Part shown: positions 59,857 through 64,000 of the stretch, in pieces
Position numbering within the stretch: position 1 is the stretch's first letter
Layout: every line of letters begins with the position of its first letter
Assembly: GCA_949051815.1 (NCBI GenBank)
Contig: CARQVR010000004.1
Coordinates: 11,272-75,271, forward strand
From: an uncultured Lachnospiraceae bacterium
GTDB lineage: Bacteria > Bacillota > Clostridia > Lachnospirales > Lachnospiraceae
DNA length: 64,000 bases
Direction: 5' to 3'
Program-made: the position numbers and the translations under genes
Notes under the pieces: generated by a model
Database searches by the model: none
What the model saw: only the letters and a program-made list of their open reading frames with translations
What the model was told of the DNA's origin: nothing

Positions 59857-60795
59857 TCATGTCACATTCTGCAATACAAAACGGTATATATCTCCGTAAA
59901 CATCCTCCCTGTCGGCCTCATTCAATATTTCATGCCTGTCTCCGGGATAGAGCTTTATCTGCACATGCTCCATGCCAAGCGCTTCAAAGGAACGGAACAC
60001 CTTCTCCACGCTTTTTCCGAAGTCACCTACCGGATCATCCTGTCCCGATACGAACAGAACCGGAAGGTCTTTTGGCATCTGCGCAAGTTTCTTCTCATCG
60101 TACAAGTTTAAGATCAGGCGCATCAGCGTCTGGAATCCATTGGCCGTGAAGACGAAATCACACAGCGGATCCGACTGAAACGCCTTTACATTCTCCGGAT
60201 TCACGCTGACCCAATGGCCGGAATCCCCCGGCCCTGCCTGAAATTTCAGATTATATACGCCAAAAAGCGCCTTGTCCATGCCCCTGCATACATATTTAGA
60301 ACCAAATACCGCACTCAGAAAAGAGGCCTGCAGCCAGCCAAACCGTACCGCCCGCTTCGACTGCATACCGGTTCCCATAATCACAGCCCCGTCGATGCCG
60401 TTTCCGTAACGTATCAGATAATTGCGCAGGATAAAAGAACCCATACTGTGCCCCAGAATAATATAGGGAATGCCGGGATACTGTTCCTGCATCATCTTTT
60501 TCAGTCTGTGCTCGTCGCGCACAAGCACGGTGGCGGCATCCTCCTTGCAGAAATACCCCCGCAGTTCCCCATCCTTCACGGACAGCCCGTGTCCCAGATG
60601 ATCGTCACCCACCACCACGGCACCCTTACCGGCCATAAAACGCGCAAATTCCTCGTAACGGCCGATATGCTCCGTCATACCATGTATAATCTGTAAAATA
60701 CAGATCGGTTTCTCTGTCTCCGGGAGCCACTTAACAGCATGAAGTTTATGTTCGCCGTCCCGCGAGCCAAAGTAAAATTCCTCTTTTTCTATCAT
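59857..60795 (-). CDS. Alpha/beta hydrolase, monoacylglycerol lipase-like
   Basis: A 312-residue serine hydrolase of the lysophospholipase/monoacylglycerol lipase group. IIHGMTEHIGRYEEFA is the oxyanion-hole region, GDDHLGHGLS the second motif, and GHSMGS carries the nucleophile Ser (about residue 112). SGQDDPVGD and GDRHEILNE give the likely Asp and His of the triad. It cleaves an ester, natural substrate unknown. The ATG at 60795 follows AAGGAG at short spacing. It lies 18 bases after metG and is probably co-transcribed. Confidence 0.88.
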   Translation of the reverse strand: MIEKEEFYFGSRDGEHKLHAVKWLPETEKPICILQIIHGMTEHIGRYEEFARFMAGKGAVVVGDDHLGHGLSVKDGELRGYFCKEDAATVLVRDEHRLKKMMQEQYPGIPYIILGHSMGSFILRNYLIRYGNGIDGAVIMGTGMQSKRAVRFGWLQASFLSAVFGSKYVCRGMDKALFGVYNLKFQAGPGDSGHWVSVNPENVKAFQSDPLCDFVFTANGFQTLMRLILNLYDEKKLAQMPKDLPVLFVSGQDDPVGDFGKSVEKVFRSFEALGMEHVQIKLYPGDRHEILNEADREDVYGDIYRFVLQNVT

Positions 60796-60813
60796 ATTTC
60801 TCCTTATATACAA

Positions 60814-62868
60814 TCAGCAGATCTCCGCGCCCGCCGGCATAAAACGCTCCGGCGTCATAACGGCCAGATTTCCGTCTTCGTCCGCCGCACTCAAAATCAT
60901 TCCCTCGGACATCTGTCCCGCAATCTCTCTTGGTTTCAGGTTTACAAGCACCATAACGCGTTTTCCGATCAATTCCTCCGGCTTATAATACTGCTTGATC
61001 CCCGAAAGGATCTGCCTTGTGCTGCCACCCACCTGTATCTCAAACTTCAAAAGTTTTTTGGACTTCGGAATTTCCTCGCAGGAAAGCACAAGCCCTACCT
61101 GGAACTGGCATTTGTCAAAATCATCATAGGTAATTTCCGCTTTCGGCGCAAGCTCCACAAATTTTTCGTCCATTCCCGTATTGCCGTCAGCTTCTCCGGC
61201 CTGGTCCGCACTCTCTGCATCCTCTGCCGCGCCCGCCGCCTGCTTTCTCCCGGCAAACATAGCTTCTACCTTCTCCATTACTTCTGCCAGATCCTGTCTT
61301 GCAAAAAGAATCTCCGGCATCTGCGTCACCTGCGTTCCGGAAGGATAGAGCGCGGAAGCCGCAGCCGTGTCATGGTCAGCCGCACATTTCTCCAACACCG
61401 AAAAATCAATTAACGGCGCGTTCATCTGCTCCGAAATGCGCTTCGCTGTTTCCGGCATATAAGGCTCCAGAAGAGAGGCACCCACCATAATCGCATTGGA
61501 AAGATGGTAGAGCACCGTAGCCAGTCTGTCCTTCTTGCTTTCATCCTTTGCAAGCGCCCAGGGCATCGTCTCATCAATATATTTATTGCTCCGCTTAAAG
61601 AGCGCGAAAATTTCCGTAATGGCGTCCGCTACCCGCAGCTCGTCCATCTTTTTAGCAACGCGGCTGTAAGTGTCCGTCAAAACACCGGCCAGATCTGCAT
61701 CCACATCCTCAGCGCCTGCATCCACGCCCGTGTTTTTATTCTCAACCACGCCTCCAAAATATTTATTGCTCATGGAAATAGTCCGGTTCACCAGATTTCC
61801 CAGCGTATTTGCCAGATCGGAATTCATGCGCTCCACCATCAGATCCCATGTGATCACACCGTCGTTCTCAAACGGCATTTCATGCAGCACAAAATAACGC
61901 ACCGCGTCCACGCCGAAGAAATGGATCAGATCGTCCGCATAAATCACATTTCCCTTGGATTTGCTCATCTTGCCGTCACCCTGTAACAGCCATGGATGCC
62001 CGAATACCTGCTTCGGCAGCGGCTCGCCCAGCGCCATCAGGAAGATCGGCCAGTAGATCGTATGGAAACGGATGATATCCTTGCCGATCAAATGCAGGTC
62101 TGCCGGCCACAGCTTCTTATACTGATCGCCGCTTTTCCCTTCCGCGTCATAGCCGATTCCTGTGATATAGTTGGTCAGCGCATCCAGCCACACATAAACC
62201 ACATGCCTGTTGTCAAAGTCTACGGGAACCCCCCATGTAAAGGAAGTTCTGGACACACACAGATCCTGTAATCCCGGCAGAAGGAAATTATTCATCATTT
62301 CGTTCTTGCGGGACACCGGCTGGATAAACTCCGGATGCTCATTGATATGCGCGATCAGCTTGTCCGCATACTTGCTCATTTTAAAGAAGTACGCCTCCTC
62401 CTTGGCGGGTTTCACCTCCCTGCCGCAGTCGGGACATTTCCCGTCCACAAGCTGGGACTCCGTCCAGAAGGACTCGCAGGGGGTACAGTAAAGACCCTCG
62501 TAGGAACCCTTATAAATATCCCCCTGCTCGTATAATTTCTTAAAAATCTTCTGCACCTGTTTCTCGTGGAAATCGTCGGTGGTGCGGATAAATTTATCAT
62601 ACGAAGTGTCTAACGAATCACAGATCCGCTGTATTTCTCCCGCCACCTTATCAACATAGGCTTTCGGAGTAACGCCCGTCTCCTGTGCCTTTAATTCAAT
62701 CTTCTGTCCGTGCTCGTCCGTACCTGTCTGGAAAAATACGTCATAGCCGTCTTTTCTCTTAAAACGGGCGATGCTGTCCGCCAGCACAATCTCATAGCTG
62801 TTGCCGATATGGGGAGTACCGGAGGTATAGGCAATCGCCGTTGTAATATAATATTTTCCCTTTTTCAT
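60814..62868 (-). CDS. metG: Methionyl-tRNA synthetase
   Basis: A 684-residue enzyme charging tRNA-Met. The catalytic domain has the HIGH-type motif HIGNSYE (about residue 20) and KMSKSKGN (about residue 302). A zinc-type knuckle (CTPCESFW with CPDCGREV) is present. The anticodon-binding helical domain follows, then a C-terminal OB-fold tRNA-binding domain (about 585-684) that dimerises the enzyme. This is the usual Firmicutes layout, with a charged linker in front of the last domain. GGAAG lies upstream of the start. It is followed by the hydrolase gene. Confidence 0.97.
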   Translation of the reverse strand: MKKGKYYITTAIAYTSGTPHIGNSYEIVLADSIARFKRKDGYDVFFQTGTDEHGQKIELKAQETGVTPKAYVDKVAGEIQRICDSLDTSYDKFIRTTDDFHEKQVQKIFKKLYEQGDIYKGSYEGLYCTPCESFWTESQLVDGKCPDCGREVKPAKEEAYFFKMSKYADKLIAHINEHPEFIQPVSRKNEMMNNFLLPGLQDLCVSRTSFTWGVPVDFDNRHVVYVWLDALTNYITGIGYDAEGKSGDQYKKLWPADLHLIGKDIIRFHTIYWPIFLMALGEPLPKQVFGHPWLLQGDGKMSKSKGNVIYADDLIHFFGVDAVRYFVLHEMPFENDGVITWDLMVERMNSDLANTLGNLVNRTISMSNKYFGGVVENKNTGVDAGAEDVDADLAGVLTDTYSRVAKKMDELRVADAITEIFALFKRSNKYIDETMPWALAKDESKKDRLATVLYHLSNAIMVGASLLEPYMPETAKRISEQMNAPLIDFSVLEKCAADHDTAAASALYPSGTQVTQMPEILFARQDLAEVMEKVEAMFAGRKQAAGAAEDAESADQAGEADGNTGMDEKFVELAPKAEITYDDFDKCQFQVGLVLSCEEIPKSKKLLKFEIQVGGSTRQILSGIKQYYKPEELIGKRVMVLVNLKPREIAGQMSEGMILSAADEDGNLAVMTPERFMPAGAEIC

Positions 62869-62944
62869 AACACGCTTCCTTTCCGCTTTCCTTCTATTGA
62901 TAAAGTCTATCGTAAAGGGGCGTGATTGTCAATTCCTACGGGGC

Positions 62945-63835
62945 TCAGTAAAACAGCTTGCCGTTGCTGCCCTTTATCACGGCTCCCTTCGGCGCATTTG
63001 TGATATAGTAGAGAGCCACCCTGGCATTATAGCCATTGGCGTAATACCTTTCACTGAGAATCTTTTCATAGTGCCCGCCGCCCTTTATTTCAAAAACAGG
63101 ATCCGATCCGGCGTGGTTTCCCTCGTTACAGGTGATGCATACAAAGGCGTAGGCTGACGGCAGATCCTCTGGAAGCGTGTAGCCTTTGGAAATTCCTGCT
63201 TTCTGCGGTATGACACCGATTCCGCCATCCGGCTTCTTAGTCGCCGCATCGGCAATGTCTGCACCCGTCCCCAGAAGAAGCCGGCCGTTCACCCACGCAG
63301 CCGCCCCTGCGGAGAGATTGTCTGCGGAAGCGGCCTGAATACTGATGGGCTCCGCGCCTTCCGCGTTCTCTTTTACAAGCTGCCCCTCCGGCGTCTTATA
63401 TAGCTTCGTACCAGACGGCAGCCCGTAGGCTGCAGGATCCTGCGGAATAGACTGGCTGACCGCAATCGTCTCCAGAATGGAAGCAAAGTCCAGTGTGAGC
63501 GGGTCTATTTCCTCTCCGGCAGAGGGTTTTTTGTGAACCGCGTACACATTATCGGCGCTGGTCAGCGGTATGCCCGTATCAGACCGGCTCAGATAAGTCT
63601 GCATAATTCCAAGCTGCTTTGATACCCGCACTTTAAACAGGTCAAGCTGATCCGCCAGCATATAGAGATCTTCGGCGTCGAGAACCACACCGCCTTCCCC
63701 GTTGTCGTAGCAAATAGCTCCCTCAGAATGCAATTCATTCCGGGTGGCGGCAGGATTTTCCGCCGCCGCTGCCACCATACCGACGCTCACTGCCAAAGTC
63801 AATGTCATTATTATAGATACTATTTTTTTCTTCAT
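62945..63835 (-). CDS. Exported protein of unknown function
   Basis: A 296-residue protein with a classical signal peptide (residues 1-25, cleavage likely after AAAA). The mature part has a helical segment (DAEDLYMLADQLDLFKVRVSKQ), a low-complexity middle and a C-terminal beta-rich region with GGGHYEKILSERYYANGYN. I do not recognise a family. There is no lipobox, sortase motif or membrane anchor, so it is probably secreted. GGGAGG precedes the start by five bases. It lies 76 bases upstream of metG and may be expressed separately. Confidence 0.75.
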   Translation of the reverse strand: MKKKIVSIIMTLTLAVSVGMVAAAAENPAATRNELHSEGAICYDNGEGGVVLDAEDLYMLADQLDLFKVRVSKQLGIMQTYLSRSDTGIPLTSADNVYAVHKKPSAGEEIDPLTLDFASILETIAVSQSIPQDPAAYGLPSGTKLYKTPEGQLVKENAEGAEPISIQAASADNLSAGAAAWVNGRLLLGTGADIADAATKKPDGGIGVIPQKAGISKGYTLPEDLPSAYAFVCITCNEGNHAGSDPVFEIKGGGHYEKILSERYYANGYNARVALYYITNAPKGAVIKGSNGKLFY

Positions 63836-64000
63836 TGTTACCTCCCTGTCACTTTCTTTCTGTCATTGTTCCTCATGTTTCTGCAAATATATTCCTTTTC
63901 CAACCCTGTCCGGTACATCTGGCAGCGCACCGACGTTCCTCCCCGCAGTTTCAGCTCTGATGGTTCTTTCAGCCCTCTGTCTGGTACATCCGGTGATACC
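63836..64000. other. Window edge upstream of the exported-protein gene
   Basis: Leader of the exported-protein gene. Two similar short stretches (CTGTCCGGTACATCTGG and CTGTCTGGTACATCCGG) about 60 bases apart suggest a repeat or the end of another gene beyond the window. Nothing more can be supported. Confidence 0.3.

Overview
This window looks like chromosome from an anaerobic, fermentative gut-type Clostridia, most likely Lachnospiraceae. The basis is moderate GC, strong AGGAGG ribosome binding sites, the rpsF-ssb-rpsR and gdpP-rplI-dnaB blocks typical of Firmicutes, pyruvate formate-lyase plus D-lactate dehydrogenase fermentation genes, a two-subunit transketolase, an AraR-type arabinose regulon and chemoreceptors. 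Genus cannot be fixed from the sequence alone. No tRNA, rRNA, CRISPR array, IS transposase or phage module was seen.

Layout. 0.1-6.7 kb: a sugar-binding lipoprotein with a clear promoter and LacI/CcpA-type operator, a YesL-like membrane protein coupled to a diguanylate cyclase, an acetyltransferase/HD-GYP pair and a Cys-rich unknown, all on the minus strand. 6.9-14.9 kb: a 2,679-codon surface-type gene (giant A). 15.5-22.2 kb, plus strand: rpsF-ssb-rpsR, then gdpP-rplI-dnaB and a MerR-type regulator. A small ferredoxin lies opposite at 22.2-22.4 kb. 22.6-25.6 kb: a hybrid histidine kinase. 25.7-29.8 kb, minus strand: a pyruvate formate-lyase locus in which the enzyme is naturally split. The catalytic core and the glycyl-radical domain are separate genes with a small Cys-containing gene between them, and a 62-codon gene plus pflA follow. 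29.9-31.1 kb: an Rpn/PD-(D/E)XK protein with in-frame repeats. 31.6-37.2 kb: a second giant surface-type gene (giant B, 1,897 codons). 37.6-41.3 kb: a BlaI-like regulator, a MATE exporter and an AAA/DUF4143 ATPase. 41.3-53.8 kb, minus strand: a complete arabinose unit (binding protein, ABC ATPase, permease, AraR, araA, araB, araD, transketolase halves, rpe), with AraR-like operators before the binding protein and before araA. 54.2-57.9 kb: two chemoreceptors flanking a small membrane protein. 58.3-63.8 kb: D-lactate dehydrogenase, a small exported protein, metG with a lipase-like hydrolase, and an exported unknown.

How the genes work together. Arabinose is bound, imported, isomerised, phosphorylated, epimerised and passed through transketolase/epimerase to central metabolism. 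Pyruvate then goes to formate plus acetyl-CoA (split PFL, activated by PflA) or to D-lactate. Signalling is rich: a GGDEF cyclase, an HD-GYP-like protein, a c-di-AMP phosphodiesterase, a hybrid kinase and two chemoreceptors.

The most unusual signal is shared by the two giant genes. Each open frame begins exactly at what would be a signal-peptidase cleavage site, directly after an in-frame TAA, with no ribosome binding site and no signal peptide. Each is preceded by the same 163-bp element (162/163 identical), which carries two 22-bp direct repeats built from an 11-bp motif. They look like silent or switchable cassettes of a variable surface protein. The naturally split pyruvate formate-lyase is the second notable feature.
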